In this document: positions 8,835-17,107 of the stretch, in pieces
How the letters are laid out: every line of letters begins with the position of its first letter
Numbering within the stretch: the stretch's first letter is position 1
Assembly (NCBI RefSeq): GCF_900156155.1
Contig: NZ_FTMD01000004.1
Span: 124,001 to 188,000, forward strand
DNA: 64,000 nt
DNA from: Aromatoleum tolulyticum
GTDB lineage: Bacteria; Pseudomonadota; Gammaproteobacteria; Burkholderiales; Rhodocyclaceae
Direction: 5' to 3'
The notes under the pieces: model-generated
What the model saw: the letters and a program-made list of their open reading frames with translations, nothing else
Database searches by the model: none
Told to the model about the DNA's origin: nothing
Position numbers and translations under genes: made by a program

Positions 8835-9704
8835 TCATTGGGATAGCGGTGCGACCTGCTCTGCGGCGACCTCCGCCTGCGCGGCAGGAACCGCCGGCGC
8901 ATACTCGATGCGCGCGCCGTCGCGCAGGCGCTCCACCTCGGCCTTCGCCAGCGCGGTCTTGCGCGCGTTGAGCAGATAACGCTCGATCATCGGACGCGCC
9001 GCGGTCTCATCCAGCGGCTGCTCCCGCGACGTCACCAGATGGACCAGCAGCGCGCCGGTGCCGGTCCGGCTCAGCACCATCTGCCCGTCCTTCATGCGTG
9101 CAAAGCCCTTCAGGCTCTCCAGCGGCAACTGCTCGGCCGGCTTCACTGCCGTCGCGAGGCGGAACTCGATCTGCTCGCGGGCGAGCCAGTCCTTCACCTC
9201 ATGCACGCCCTCGGCACGCGCGCTCAGGCGCTCGAGCTCGCCGAAACGCTCGTCCGGGATGCGGATCTCGAGCTCCTGCAGGCTGTAGATCCGGCGCCGC
9301 GCGAACAACTCCGGATTCGCCGCATAGAAGGCCGCGATCTCCGCATCGCCCGGCGGCGCGATCTGCGCCGTCACCTGCTCCAGATAGGCGCGCGCGAGGA
9401 TCTCCCGCTGCGCCGCCTCGAACGACTGCAGCACCCGCGGATCGCGATCGAGCCTGCGCTCGCGCGCCCGCTGCACCATCAACTCTTGGTCGATCAGCCG
9501 CTCCAGCGCCGCGCCGTCCGGCGCACCCTGCGCCGCGGTGCGCGCCAGCGCGGAGCTCAATTCATTCGCCTGGATTTCCTGCTCATTCACTTTCGCAATG
9601 ACCTCGAACGCGGGCTTTCCTTCCGCCTCGCCCTTGCTGCAGGCATTGAGAAGGAAAACCGCAACAAAGACGACCGGAAATACGCAACGTGCAGTCGACG
9701 ACAT
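8835..9704 (-). CDS. epsD: EpsD-family peptidyl-prolyl isomerase-like lipoprotein
   Basis: A 289-residue SurA/PpiD-like protein with a type II signal peptide. The hydrophobic stretch VVFVAVFLLNAC gives a lipobox with Cys at residue 22. The SurA_N-type helical region (VNEQEIQANELSSAL, LIDQELMVQRARERRLDRDP) is followed by a parvulin-like segment. EpsD proteins accompany EpsE/F/G in methylotroph and Rhodocyclales exopolysaccharide loci, and the usual view is a periplasmic folding helper for the export apparatus. The parvulin part looks degenerate, so isomerase activity is uncertain. The ATG at 9704 is preceded by TAAGGT. It heads the contiguous biosynthetic run, with 91 bases separating it from the small exported-protein gene upstream. 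Confidence 0.87.
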   Translation of the reverse strand: MSSTARCVFPVVFVAVFLLNACSKGEAEGKPAFEVIAKVNEQEIQANELSSALARTAAQGAPDGAALERLIDQELMVQRARERRLDRDPRVLQSFEAAQREILARAYLEQVTAQIAPPGDAEIAAFYAANPELFARRRIYSLQELEIRIPDERFGELERLSARAEGVHEVKDWLAREQIEFRLATAVKPAEQLPLESLKGFARMKDGQMVLSRTGTGALLVHLVTSREQPLDETAARPMIERYLLNARKTALAKAEVERLRDGARIEYAPAVPAAQAEVAAEQVAPLSQ

Positions 9705-9795
9705 CGACCTTACCGATTATTGGTACGAATCAAGAACCCGGCATTCACCGCGGCAATTCATGGCGCAATACGGCCCGCAATTGCACGCGATCGAA

Positions 9796-10266
9796 TTACT
9801 GGAATATCGGAGAATGGCTGGAGCGCGACAGCGCAAGAATCCGCTGGCGCGCAATCAGGACAAAAAGCGCCAGCCCGGCCAACAGCAGCGCATCGAATCC
9901 GCCTTCGCCCTGCCCGACGTCGCCCAAGGAGAAGCGCAAGGCCACGCCTTCGGCAAAGGACTGCGGCGACGCCGCGCGGCCGACGGTCGAAACGTCGGCC
10001 ACATCGCCCTCCAGAGCCCCGCCGGGCAAGGCCTGCAGCCCCGTCCCGGCCCCTTCCGCGTCAAGGCGGACGCCGGCGACGCTCGCCGGCGACGTCATCA
10101 ATCCGGTCGCGATCAGCGACGGCGCACCGGTCAACTCGGCGGCCTTGTCCTCGTAGCGGATCGTCACGCCATCACCCGCCAGCGTCACGGTGGCGGCATT
10201 TGCCGCGGCAACTGCGCCCATCAGAACGGCCGAAACAAATACCAATCTTCCATTGACAATGGACAT
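9796..10266 (-). CDS. Small exported protein with atypical C-terminal membrane/sorting-like tail
   Basis: A protein of 156 residues that I cannot assign to a named family. It has a signal peptide (RLVFVSAVLMGAVAAANA, cleavage before ATVTLAG) and a Gly/Ala/Asp-rich acidic middle. Its C-terminal tail has a Gly stretch (GQGEGG), a hydrophobic helix (FDALLLAGLALFVLIA) and basic residues (RQR), then 14 more residues. That layout resembles the tripartite sorting signals used by exosortase or rhombosortase substrates, but the PEP motif is missing and the tail extends past the basic cluster. The ATG at 10266 is preferred over one at 10272 because GAGAGG is then correctly spaced. It lies upstream of epsD in the same orientation and may be a locus-specific exported component. 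Confidence 0.6.
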   Translation of the reverse strand: MSIVNGRLVFVSAVLMGAVAAANAATVTLAGDGVTIRYEDKAAELTGAPSLIATGLMTSPASVAGVRLDAEGAGTGLQALPGGALEGDVADVSTVGRAASPQSFAEGVALRFSLGDVGQGEGGFDALLLAGLALFVLIARQRILALSRSSHSPIFQ

Positions 10267-10272
10267 GGGCAT

Positions 10273-10582
10273 TACCTCTCTATTGGTATGCAGACAATTC
10301 GTACCGCCTGCACCATCCGGACTGTCACCTGATCAATAAGCGCAACTTTTGACCGGATCGTACCGAACGAATTATTTATATTGCCATGCACCATAACCAC
10401 CGCAATAAGCGCAGTCAATACACGAAAAACTCGCTTTCAATTCAAAAAATAACTGCAACGATTATGAAAGAATTATTTTCATGGCCGCACTATTGACGTG
10501 CGCAATAGCACCCGACAGGTGCGCTCATTCACTCTTCGCCCCCGGACGCGCCATTCAAGTGCATGACGGACACGATCCCGGG
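10273..10582. other. Gene-free AT-richer spacer between epsL and the small exported-protein gene
   Basis: About 310 bases with much lower GC than the neighbouring genes, including A/T runs near 10370-10480. It must carry the leftward promoter for the eps operon. I looked for a -24/-12 element and found only poor matches with wrong spacing or a wrong core. No credible open reading frame or terminator hairpin is visible. Confidence 0.5.
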
Positions 10583-11815
10583 TCAAAAGCGAAAACGCAT
10601 CGACACGTCGGCCGTATTTGCCGAATAACCGCTCAAGGAACGCGAGCCGTCGCGCACCTGCCGCTGCACGCCGAACGCGAAACTCAGCGCCCGCAGGGGG
10701 CGGTACTCCGCGGTCAGGCCATAGCGGTAGCTGTTGTCCGCGGGCCGCTCGCGCACCACGCCGCCGCCGAGGAGTTCCGGGTCGCCGCGGTAGTCGCGCC
10801 GGCGCCACTCGAGGCCCGCACCGAGGGTCACCTTGTCGGTGACCTCCCATTTCGGCACCAACCGCACCGCCTCGGTCACCGCGTAGTTGGCGGCGAGGTC
10901 CTGCCGGGCACCGATCTCGCGCCGCACGCTCAGTTCCACCGACGTCTTCGCCGTCGCATCCCAGACGACTCCGATGCGCCCGATCGTGCCCGTGAAGTCC
11001 CGCTCGGGCGCCAGCCGGTAGCTCACCCGGGTCCGCCCGATGAAGCCCGAAACCCGCGTCGCGCCTGAAAGTCGCCACTCTCCGCCGAGACGCACCTCCT
11101 GCTGCCGGTAGTCGCGGATCGAGCCCGTCACCTCCGGGCGATCCGGGTACTCCCCCTCCGTGTCGCGCAGCGTCAGCACCACGCGGTTGCCCGTCGGCGG
11201 CCGGTAAGTCAGGTTCACGTCCACCGTGTCGGCGTCGAACTCGGCCACATCCGCATCGCTGCGCTCGAAACGGCTTCTCGTGTGGGCGAACCCCATGCCC
11301 ACGGCCCAGCGGGGATGCCACCAGTAGTCGGCACTCGCATGCGTCCGCGTGTAGGCATTCATGTTGCGCCGCGTACCGCCGGCCTCGTCGAAACCGGTCA
11401 GGGTCTCACGGTAGGCATGGCTCAGCTCCCCACTCCAGCGATCGCCCAGTCCCCACTCCCAGGCCAGTTTCGCGTCCGGCCTGTCGTGGTCGAGATCGCC
11501 ATGGATCGCATAGCGCGCACTCACGAGATTCAGATCGGCCAACAGGCGCTGCCGCCCATAATGGCGATCGAATTTCATGCCGATTCCCGTTTCGCTCACG
11601 GTATCGTGCGCCTTGTTTTCGGGCGCACGCTCGTCGTCCGCGAGCCGAAATAGATTGCTCTCATACCGGATCGACTGACTGACATCGAAATTCAATGCAT
11701 CCCCTTCATCGGCTCCCGCGGATTCATGCAGGAACATCGATGTCAGAGTAATTGCACACATGATCGACCTTGAAGCTCGCAATCCCGGTCTCCCCTTTGA
11801 ATCAGGGGTCAGCAT
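10583..11815 (-). CDS. epsL: EpsL-like outer-membrane beta-barrel of exopolysaccharide locus
   Basis: A protein of about 410 residues predicted to form an outer-membrane barrel. Alternating amphipathic strands run through the whole mature protein (for example FDVSQSIRYESNLFRLAD, VVLTLRDTEGEYPDR, YRYGLTAEYRP), and it ends with Phe in VSMRFRF, the signature of Bam-assembled proteins. EpsL proteins are found in EpsDEFG-type loci and are thought to help polymer pass or attach at the outer membrane. The start is uncertain: the ATG at 11815 gives a basic n-region then SIMCAITLTSMFLHESAGA, while the ATG at 11761 removes the positive residues; the frame remains open to 11920. It is transcribed leftward, divergent from epsB. 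Confidence 0.82.
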   Translation of the reverse strand: MLTPDSKGRPGLRASRSIMCAITLTSMFLHESAGADEGDALNFDVSQSIRYESNLFRLADDERAPENKAHDTVSETGIGMKFDRHYGRQRLLADLNLVSARYAIHGDLDHDRPDAKLAWEWGLGDRWSGELSHAYRETLTGFDEAGGTRRNMNAYTRTHASADYWWHPRWAVGMGFAHTRSRFERSDADVAEFDADTVDVNLTYRPPTGNRVVLTLRDTEGEYPDRPEVTGSIRDYRQQEVRLGGEWRLSGATRVSGFIGRTRVSYRLAPERDFTGTIGRIGVVWDATAKTSVELSVRREIGARQDLAANYAVTEAVRLVPKWEVTDKVTLGAGLEWRRRDYRGDPELLGGGVVRERPADNSYRYGLTAEYRPLRALSFAFGVQRQVRDGSRSLSGYSANTADVSMRFRF

Positions 11816-12173
11816 AGTCGAAACGGATCGGCCGGAATAAAAGCTTGTAAGGACATTAAAACGCCGCGGACGAAAATGGTGGCGGAACATCCGGCGACAC
11901 AGGCCCCTGTTCCGGCGCAAATATTATCCACTTCAGCGCGATGGTTTATTGCCATAACAGTCTGTTTTATAGGCCGTTTCATTACAGCCGTTTTATCCCG
12001 ACCGATCAGGCACCGGTACGCCCCGTTTCCGCGCCGCGCGAACCACATGCATTTCCACGAATATTTTTTTCTTACAAAACCGGACGCTGTCGGAAACGCG
12101 TTGCGTAAGATATCCGGCGGATCATCCGACATTCTCTTTCCGCGTCATCCGGGCACCCCTCCGGTGCTGACGG
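11816..12173. other. Divergent epsL/epsB intergenic region
   Basis: About 358 bases with AT-rich tracts, for example 11918-11930 and 12060-12077. It must contain the two divergent promoters. A TGG-N9-TTTGC-like string on the minus strand at 11917-11930 is one base too short for a sigma-54 element. No gene, repeat or terminator was recognised. Confidence 0.5.
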
Positions 12174-13610
12174 ATGGCATTTCGCAGTGCACAAGAAACA
12201 ATTACGGGAATCATGCTTGCAGCCCTGGATAGACAAGGAAGCCTGTTGCGCGGCAGCTTCACGCTGAGCGGCGCAATCGAGGCATTCATCGATCCGCTCA
12301 CCGTTGTCGCTGTTCTGTATGCCTGCGCCGCATGGCACGGCGAACGCCTGCTGAGTCCGGCCTATATGATCCTGGGCGCACTTTCCTTTGCGCTGACGTT
12401 TCCCGGCAATATCCGATTGCATGAAAGCACGCGCACCATGGTGCGCAAGGTTGCCACCAACTGGCTGCTGTTTGCCGGCGCCGCGGGGGCTTTCGGCTAC
12501 GCCAGCGGCTACCTGCACTACTTTCCGCATTCGATGCTCGTGGCCTGGCTCGCCGCCACCCCGATCGCGCTGGTCGCGGCCCATGCGACCGCGCGGCAAG
12601 CCCTGCCGACATGGATGGCGATCGGCGACAACCAGCGCATCGCCGTCGTAGCCGGCGTGAACGACATCGGCCTGAAACTCGCGCGCGAGTTCCGCGCACA
12701 CCCCTACCTCGGCACCCGCGTCGTCGGCTTCTTCGACGACCGCCCGCGCGCGCGCCTGCCCGACACCGGAGAGGCGCCGCTGCTCGGCCCGCTCGCCGGG
12801 CTGGCCGAGTTCGTCAAACGCCGCCGGGTCGAAGCGATCTACCTAGCCCTGCCGATGGCCCCGCAACCGCGCATCCTCGCCCTGCTCGACGAACTCAAGG
12901 ACACCACCGCATCGATCTACTTCGTGCCCGACATCTTCGTCACCGACCTGATCCAGGGGCGCGTCGACAACGTCGGCGGCATGGCGGTCGTCGCCGTGTG
13001 CGAGACACCGTTCACCGGCCTCAACAACGTCGCCAAGCGCGGGTCCGACTTCGTGCTCGCCTTGCTGATCCTGCTGCTGCTGAGCCCCCTGCTGCTGGCC
13101 ATCGCCATCGGCGTGAAGCTCTCCTCCCCCGGCCCCGTCGTCTTCAAGCAGCGCCGCTACGGCCTCGACGGCCGGGAGATCCTCGTCTACAAGTTCCGCT
13201 CGATGACCGTCTGCGACGACGGCGCCAGCGTGCGCCAGGCCACCCGCAACGACAGCCGCATCACCCCGTTCGGCGCCTTCATCCGCCGCACCTCGCTCGA
13301 CGAACTGCCGCAGTTCGTCAACGTGCTGCAGGGACGCATGAGCATCGTCGGGCCGCGACCGCACGCCGTCGCGCACAACGAGGCCTACCGCAAGCTCATC
13401 AAGGGCTACATGATCCGCCACAAGGTCAAGCCGGGCATCACCGGCTGGGCGCAGGTCAACGGCTACCGCGGCGAAACCGAAACGCTCGACAAGATGCAGA
13501 AGCGCATCGAGTACGATCTCGACTACCTGCGCCACTGGTCGCTCGGCCTCGACCTGTGGATCATCGTCAGGACCGCGCTGATGGTCGTGCGCGACCCCAA
13601 CGCGTATTGA
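12174..13610 (+). CDS. epsB: Undecaprenyl-phosphate sugar phosphotransferase (EpsB, WcaJ/WbaP type)
   Basis: The priming enzyme: it transfers a hexose-1-phosphate, usually glucose, from a UDP-sugar to undecaprenyl phosphate, starting the lipid-linked repeat unit. The protein has 478 residues with N-terminal membrane helices (AFIDPLTVVAVLYACAAW; LSPAYMILGALSFALTF), a Rossmann-like middle domain (IAVVAGVNDIGLKLAREF, VVGFFDDRPRAR) and the catalytic C-terminal bacterial sugar transferase domain. That domain carries KRGSDFVLALLILLLLSPLL, PGPVVFKQRRYG, YKFRSM, DELPQFVNVLQGRMSIVGPRP and the GITGWAQVNGYRGET segment. No convincing Shine-Dalgarno precedes 12174, and an ATG at 12213 is a good alternative start. 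It is divergent from epsL and stands apart from the eps operon. Confidence 0.92.
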   Translation: MAFRSAQETITGIMLAALDRQGSLLRGSFTLSGAIEAFIDPLTVVAVLYACAAWHGERLLSPAYMILGALSFALTFPGNIRLHESTRTMVRKVATNWLLFAGAAGAFGYASGYLHYFPHSMLVAWLAATPIALVAAHATARQALPTWMAIGDNQRIAVVAGVNDIGLKLAREFRAHPYLGTRVVGFFDDRPRARLPDTGEAPLLGPLAGLAEFVKRRRVEAIYLALPMAPQPRILALLDELKDTTASIYFVPDIFVTDLIQGRVDNVGGMAVVAVCETPFTGLNNVAKRGSDFVLALLILLLLSPLLLAIAIGVKLSSPGPVVFKQRRYGLDGREILVYKFRSMTVCDDGASVRQATRNDSRITPFGAFIRRTSLDELPQFVNVLQGRMSIVGPRPHAVAHNEAYRKLIKGYMIRHKVKPGITGWAQVNGYRGETETLDKMQKRIEYDLDYLRHWSLGLDLWIIVRTALMVVRDPNAY

Positions 13611-13722
13611 AGCGAGGCAGCCGAACGCAATGCGCAGCGCCGGAGCGCGACCGGCCCGCGAGGACGTGCGCGAAACCAACGGCGCCGCGCGCCGTCAAAC
13701 CGCTGTTTCACGAATCCCGATC

Positions 13723-14265
13723 ATGACCCCTGCCCGCTACCGCCCCCTCCTCCTCATCGCCTGCCTGGCCGCGACCGGCCTCGCCGGCGCCACACAGCCG
13801 ACGGACATCCGCCCCGGCCTGTGGGAATTCCGCTCGACCCGGCTCAACATCGCCGGCCTGCCCGACATGTCCGCGCAGATGGCACAGGCCCAGCAGTACC
13901 TCCGCAGCCTTCCGCCCGACATGCGGCGCATGGTCGAGCAGCAGATGGCCGCACGCGGCGCCAGCCTCGGCAACGACGGCACCGTGCGCAGCTGCATCAC
14001 GCCCGCACAGGCGAAATCCGACACCATCTTCTCGGGCAAGACCGAAGGCAACTGCACGCTCGACAAGGTCACGAAATCCGGCAGCACCGTACGCGGCCAT
14101 CTCACCTGCACGCAACCCACCGCCACGGGCAACTTCGAGGCAAACGTCCAGACGCCCGAGCGCTTCACGACACGGGTACACATGAATTCCCAACGCGGGG
14201 ACATGCAGATGGACACCGACGCGCGCTGGCTCGGCGCCGACTGCGGCGCGCGGCGCGAAGGTTAG
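13723..14265 (+). CDS. DUF3617 family exported protein
   Basis: A 180-residue periplasmic protein of the DUF3617 family, which has no established biochemical role. A signal peptide (RPLLLIACLAATGLAGA) is followed by the family's opening IRPGLWEFRSTRLNI. A middle SCITPAQ segment and a second cysteine (GNCTLDKV) come next, then CTQPTATGNFEA with the family's beta-strand-rich end and a final cysteine (GADCGA). The four cysteines suggest disulfides in the periplasm. The ATG at 13723 was chosen because the open frame to 13630 only adds Arg-rich sequence before the signal peptide. It stands alone 112 bases after epsB, and no link to the exopolysaccharide locus is evident. Confidence 0.78.
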   Translation: MTPARYRPLLLIACLAATGLAGATQPTDIRPGLWEFRSTRLNIAGLPDMSAQMAQAQQYLRSLPPDMRRMVEQQMAARGASLGNDGTVRSCITPAQAKSDTIFSGKTEGNCTLDKVTKSGSTVRGHLTCTQPTATGNFEANVQTPERFTTRVHMNSQRGDMQMDTDARWLGADCGARREG

Positions 14266-14295
14266 CTGCGCCCGGCGGCGATGCAGGATTCGTAG

Positions 14296-14322
14296 GGCGG
14301 GAGGAGCGCAGCGCATCCCGCC
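14296..14322. repeat. REP-like short palindrome
   Basis: Seven-base arms GGCGGGA and TCCCGCC flank GGAGCGCAGCGCA. GTAGGGCGGG...GCGCAGCGCATCCCGCC is the layout of dispersed intergenic palindromes common in proteobacteria. Only one copy is seen in this window, between the DUF3617 gene and xth. Confidence 0.5.
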
Positions 14323-14470
14323 AGTCCAACCGCGGGAATCCGCTCGACCGCCGCGTGACGAGAGTTCGTGCGATTGCTCCGACGCCCCCACAGCGGCAGC
14401 GAGCTCGGGCAGAATGCCGGCATTGCGGGCGCCGCGTCCGCGCGTCCCGCGCCACCAAATCCTCCGCCAA

Positions 14471-15232
14471 ATGAAGATCGCCACCTGGAACATCAACTCC
14501 CTCAAGGTCCGCCTGCCCCACGTGCTCGACTGGCTCGCCGCCAACCGGCCCGACGCCCTGTGCCTGCAGGAGCTCAAGATGGAGGACAAGGCCTTCCCCG
14601 CCGCCGAACTCGAGGCGGCCGGCTACCGCGCGGTGTTCAACGGCCAGAAGACCTACAACGGCGTCGCGATCCTCAGCCCGCAGGCGCCGGATGACACGAC
14701 GCGCGACATTCCCGGCTTCGCCGACGAGCAGAAGCGCATCATCGCCGCCACCATCGGCGGCGTGCGCGTCGTCAGCGCCTACTTTCCGAATGGCCAGGCC
14801 GTCGGCTCCGACAAGTTCGAATACAAGCTGCGCTGGCTCGCCGCCCTCACCGAGTGGCTGCGCGACGAGATGAAGGCCCACGAGCGCCTCGTGCTCGCCG
14901 GCGACTTCAACATCGCCCCCGAGGACCGCGATGCCCACCCTGACTGGAAGGAAGAGATCCACGTCTCGCCGCCCGAACGGGCCGCATTCGCCGCGCTGAC
15001 GGAACTGGGCCTCGCCGACGCCTTCCGCCTCTTCACACAGCCCGACAAGAGCTATTCGTGGTGGGATTACCGCATGGGTGCGTTCCGCCGCAACTTCGGC
15101 CTGCGCATCGACCACATCCTCGTCTCGCCGGCGCTGCGCGAAAACTGCCGCGCGTGCGCGATAGACAAGACCCCGCGCAAGCTCGAACGCCCGTCCGACC
15201 ATGCCCCGGTGGTCGTCGAACTCGACCTGTAG
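14471..15232 (+). CDS. xth: Exodeoxyribonuclease III (AP endonuclease family)
   Basis: A 253-residue Mg2+-dependent 3'-5' exonuclease and AP endonuclease of base-excision repair. The family signatures are clear: MKIATWNINSLKVR at the start, the metal-binding Glu in CLQELKMED near residue 34, the LAGDFNIAPEDRDAH segment (Asp and Asn) near 143-155, SWWDYR near 195, LRIDHILVSPAL and the catalytic His in RPSDHAPVVVEL close to the C-terminus. Length and motif order match the XthA branch. The ATG at 14471 opens the conserved first strand; an earlier in-frame ATG at 14414 would add a Pro/Arg-rich extension. The Crp/Fnr gene begins 11 bases downstream, so the two may be co-transcribed. Confidence 0.95.
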   Translation: MKIATWNINSLKVRLPHVLDWLAANRPDALCLQELKMEDKAFPAAELEAAGYRAVFNGQKTYNGVAILSPQAPDDTTRDIPGFADEQKRIIAATIGGVRVVSAYFPNGQAVGSDKFEYKLRWLAALTEWLRDEMKAHERLVLAGDFNIAPEDRDAHPDWKEEIHVSPPERAAFAALTELGLADAFRLFTQPDKSYSWWDYRMGAFRRNFGLRIDHILVSPALRENCRACAIDKTPRKLERPSDHAPVVVELDL

Positions 15233-15243
15233 GCACCCCCGCC

Positions 15244-15921
15244 ATGAGCACGCCGACTCCGGATATCGCCCTCGCCGCCGCACGCTACCCGATGATCGAA
15301 GCGCTGCCCGAAGCCGCGCGCGGGCGCCTGCTCGCGGCGGGCCGCTGGGCGCGCGTGCCGGCCGGTACCCTGCTGTTCGACGACCATCAAGCCTGCGAAG
15401 GCTTTCCCTTCGTCGTCGAAGGCTCGGTGCGCGTCGTCAAATGCGCGGCGAACGGCCGCGAGCTGCCGCTGTACCGCGTCACGCCGGGCGAGACCTGCAT
15501 CATCTCCTCGTCCTGCCTGCTCGGGCACGACGACTACAACGCGCGCGGCATCGCCGAGACCGACACCGTGCTGCTGATGCTGCCCAAGCCCGAGTTCGAC
15601 GCCCTGCTCGGCGAACCGGCCTTCCGCAGCTTCGTGTTCCACCTCTTCGCCGAGCGCATCGCCGACCTGATGCAGCTCATCGAGGAAGTCGCCTTCCACC
15701 GCCTCGACCAGCGCCTCGCCGCCCAGCTCCTCGGCAAGGGACGCCTGCTGCACGTCACGCACCAGCAGCTCGCCGACGAGCTCGGCAGCGTGCGCGAGTT
15801 CGTCAGCCGCCTGCTCAAGGGCTTCGCCGCGCAGGGCCTGGTGAAGCTGTCGCGCGAACAGATCGAGATCCTCGACCCCGCGGGCCTGCGCCGCATCGCG
15901 AGCGACGGCCGGCAAACCTGA
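15244..15921 (+). CDS. Crp/Fnr family transcription regulator
   Basis: A 225-residue regulator with an N-terminal cNMP-fold sensor domain (FPFVVEGSVRVVKCAANGREL, PGETCIISSSCLLG) and a C-terminal winged helix-turn-helix (THQQLADELGSVREFVSRLLKGF). The recognition helix carries E185, S188 and R189, the Fnr-type E--SR arrangement. The Fnr N-terminal cysteine cluster is absent, but Cys 51, 67, 85 and 91 in the sensor domain could respond to thiol or redox signals. Cyclic nucleotide binding residues are not obvious. An inverted repeat lies 13 bases after its stop codon, in front of the DUF2892 gene, so that gene is the probable target. The ligand is unknown. Confidence 0.85.
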   Translation: MSTPTPDIALAAARYPMIEALPEAARGRLLAAGRWARVPAGTLLFDDHQACEGFPFVVEGSVRVVKCAANGRELPLYRVTPGETCIISSSCLLGHDDYNARGIAETDTVLLMLPKPEFDALLGEPAFRSFVFHLFAERIADLMQLIEEVAFHRLDQRLAAQLLGKGRLLHVTHQQLADELGSVREFVSRLLKGFAAQGLVKLSREQIEILDPAGLRRIASDGRQT

Positions 15922-15934
15922 ACGGGCGGGGCTG

Positions 15935-15950
15935 TGTAACCGAGGTTACA
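15935..15950. promoter_or_regulatory. Probable Crp/Fnr-family operator
   Basis: Perfect 7-base arms TGTAACC and GGTTACA with a two-base spacer, between the Crp/Fnr gene and the DUF2892 gene. Its centre lies about 42 bases before the start predicted from a -10-like GAAATA at 15973-15978. That is the position of a class II activator site, but the half-site is not the Fnr TTGAT. Confidence 0.6.
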
Positions 15951-16012
15951 GACCGGCGGGCCCGCGAGTGTTGAAATACGCTCGCAAACCTAGACAACCC
16001 CCGGAGCAAATC

Positions 16013-16207
16013 ATGAATGCAAACGTCGGCGGCATCGACAAGATCCTTCGCATCGTCGCGGGCCTGGTCCTGATCGGTCTCGCGATCATGGGCATCGGCG
16101 CCCCCTGGACCTGGATCGGCGTCGTCCCCCTCGCCACCGGCCTGATGGGCTGGTGCCCGGCCTACTCGATCTTCGGCGTGAACACCTGCCCGATGAAGAA
16201 GGCCTGA
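16013..16207 (+). CDS. DUF2892 (YgaP-like) small inner-membrane protein
   Basis: A 64-residue protein with two hydrophobic helices (ILRIVAGLVLIGLAIMGIG and TWIGVVPLATGLMGW), followed by a conserved CPAYSIFGVNTCPMKK tail with Cys 48 and Cys 59. This is the DUF2892 membrane module that in YgaP is fused to a rhodanese domain. Free-standing copies are often found next to Crp/Fnr regulators and are suspected to act in sulfur or redox handling, but the function is not proven. The start has CCGGAG seven bases upstream. A palindrome lies about 63-78 bases upstream of the start, and a strong terminator follows. Confidence 0.85.
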   Translation: MNANVGGIDKILRIVAGLVLIGLAIMGIGAPWTWIGVVPLATGLMGWCPAYSIFGVNTCPMKKA

Positions 16208-16226
16208 ACGTCCTTCGCGACGTCGC

Positions 16227-16253
16227 AAAAAAGCCGGGGCGACCCGGCTTTTT
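16227..16253. terminator. Bidirectional rho-independent terminator
   Basis: The stem GCCGGG/CCCGGC with a GCGA loop is flanked by A6 on the left and T5 on the right. It therefore works for the rightward DUF2892 gene and for the leftward rsmA gene ending at 16281. Confidence 0.85.
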
Positions 16254-16280
16254 GTCGTCTACGGCCCCGTTCCGCCCGAA

Positions 16281-17066
16281 CTAGGCGGAGACGCCCTTTT
16301 TCGCGACGTGGTTCGCGATATTGACATAGTCCGTGACGCTCAGCCGCTCGCCGCGCAGCCCCGGATCCACGCCCAAGGCCGCGAAGTCCTGCTCGTCGAT
16401 GAAATCGCGCAGCGTGTTGCGCAGCGTCTTGCGCCGCTGGCCGAAGGCCGCCGCGACGATGCGGCCGAGCAGCTCCTCGTCCTCCGCACCGAGCTGCTCG
16501 GGCGGCAGCGGCACCATGCGCACGATGCTGGAGGTCACCTTCGGCGCCGGCCGGAATGCCCCCGGCGGCACGTCGAACAGGCGTGCCATGCGGAAGCGGT
16601 ACTGCAGCATCACCGACAGCCGTCCGTATTCCTCGGTGCCCGGCTCGGCCACCATGCGCATCACGACCTCCTTCTGCAGCATGAAGGTCATGTCCGTGAC
16701 GCTCTCGGCAAAGGACGCGAGATGGAACAGCAGCGGCGTCGAGATGTTGTACGGCAGGTTGCCCACCACCCGCAGCGGCGCCCCCAGGGTGCCGAAATCG
16801 AATTTCAGCGCGTCGCCCTCGTGGATCGTCAGGCGCTCGGGCGTGTAGCGCTCCTTCAGGCGCGCGATCAGGTCGCGGTCGATCTCGACCACGTGCATGT
16901 GCCCGAGGCGCTCGACCAGCGGATCGGTCATGGCCGCGAGCCCCGGGCCGATCTCGACGATGGTGTCGCCCACGGCAGGGCGGATCGCATCGACGATCTT
17001 GCGGATGATGTTGGGGTCGGACAGGAAGTTCTGCCCGAAGCGCTTGCGGGCGTAGTGCTCGGTCAT
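16281..17066 (-). CDS. rsmA: 16S rRNA dimethyladenosine transferase RsmA (KsgA)
   Basis: A 261-residue SAM-dependent enzyme that dimethylates A1518 and A1519 (E. coli numbering) of 16S rRNA in late 30S assembly. Seen are [18 protein letters not shown], the SAM motif [25 protein letters not shown], the catalytic NLPYNIS motif near residue 103 and the C-terminal [15 protein letters not shown] segment. The ATG at 17066 is preferred over an in-frame TTG at 17072 because GAGA is suitably spaced. It is the last gene of lptD-surA-pdxA-rsmA, the order also known from E. coli, although a 274-base spacer with a dispersed repeat separates it from pdxA, so it may have its own promoter. Confidence 0.96.
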   Translation of the reverse strand: MTEHYARKRFGQNFLSDPNIIRKIVDAIRPAVGDTIVEIGPGLAAMTDPLVERLGHMHVVEIDRDLIARLKERYTPERLTIHEGDALKFDFGTLGAPLRVVGNLPYNISTPLLFHLASFAESVTDMTFMLQKEVVMRMVAEPGTEEYGRLSVMLQYRFRMARLFDVPPGAFRPAPKVTSSIVRMVPLPPEQLGAEDEELLGRIVAAAFGQRRKTLRNTLRDFIDEQDFAALGVDPGLRGERLSVTDYVNIANHVAKKGVSA

Positions 17067-17107
17067 CGGCAATCTCGATTGTTGTCTATTGAATCGGCGA
17101 TCAAATT

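Noticed and set aside
10273..10582. Sigma-54 promoter for the eps operon
   Set aside because: The only GG-N10-GC candidate (minus strand, near 10388-10402) has poor -24 and -12 cores; another candidate has a nine-base spacer.
11917..11930. -24/-12-like string for epsL on the minus strand
   Set aside because: The distance between GG and GC is nine bases, one short of the strict requirement.
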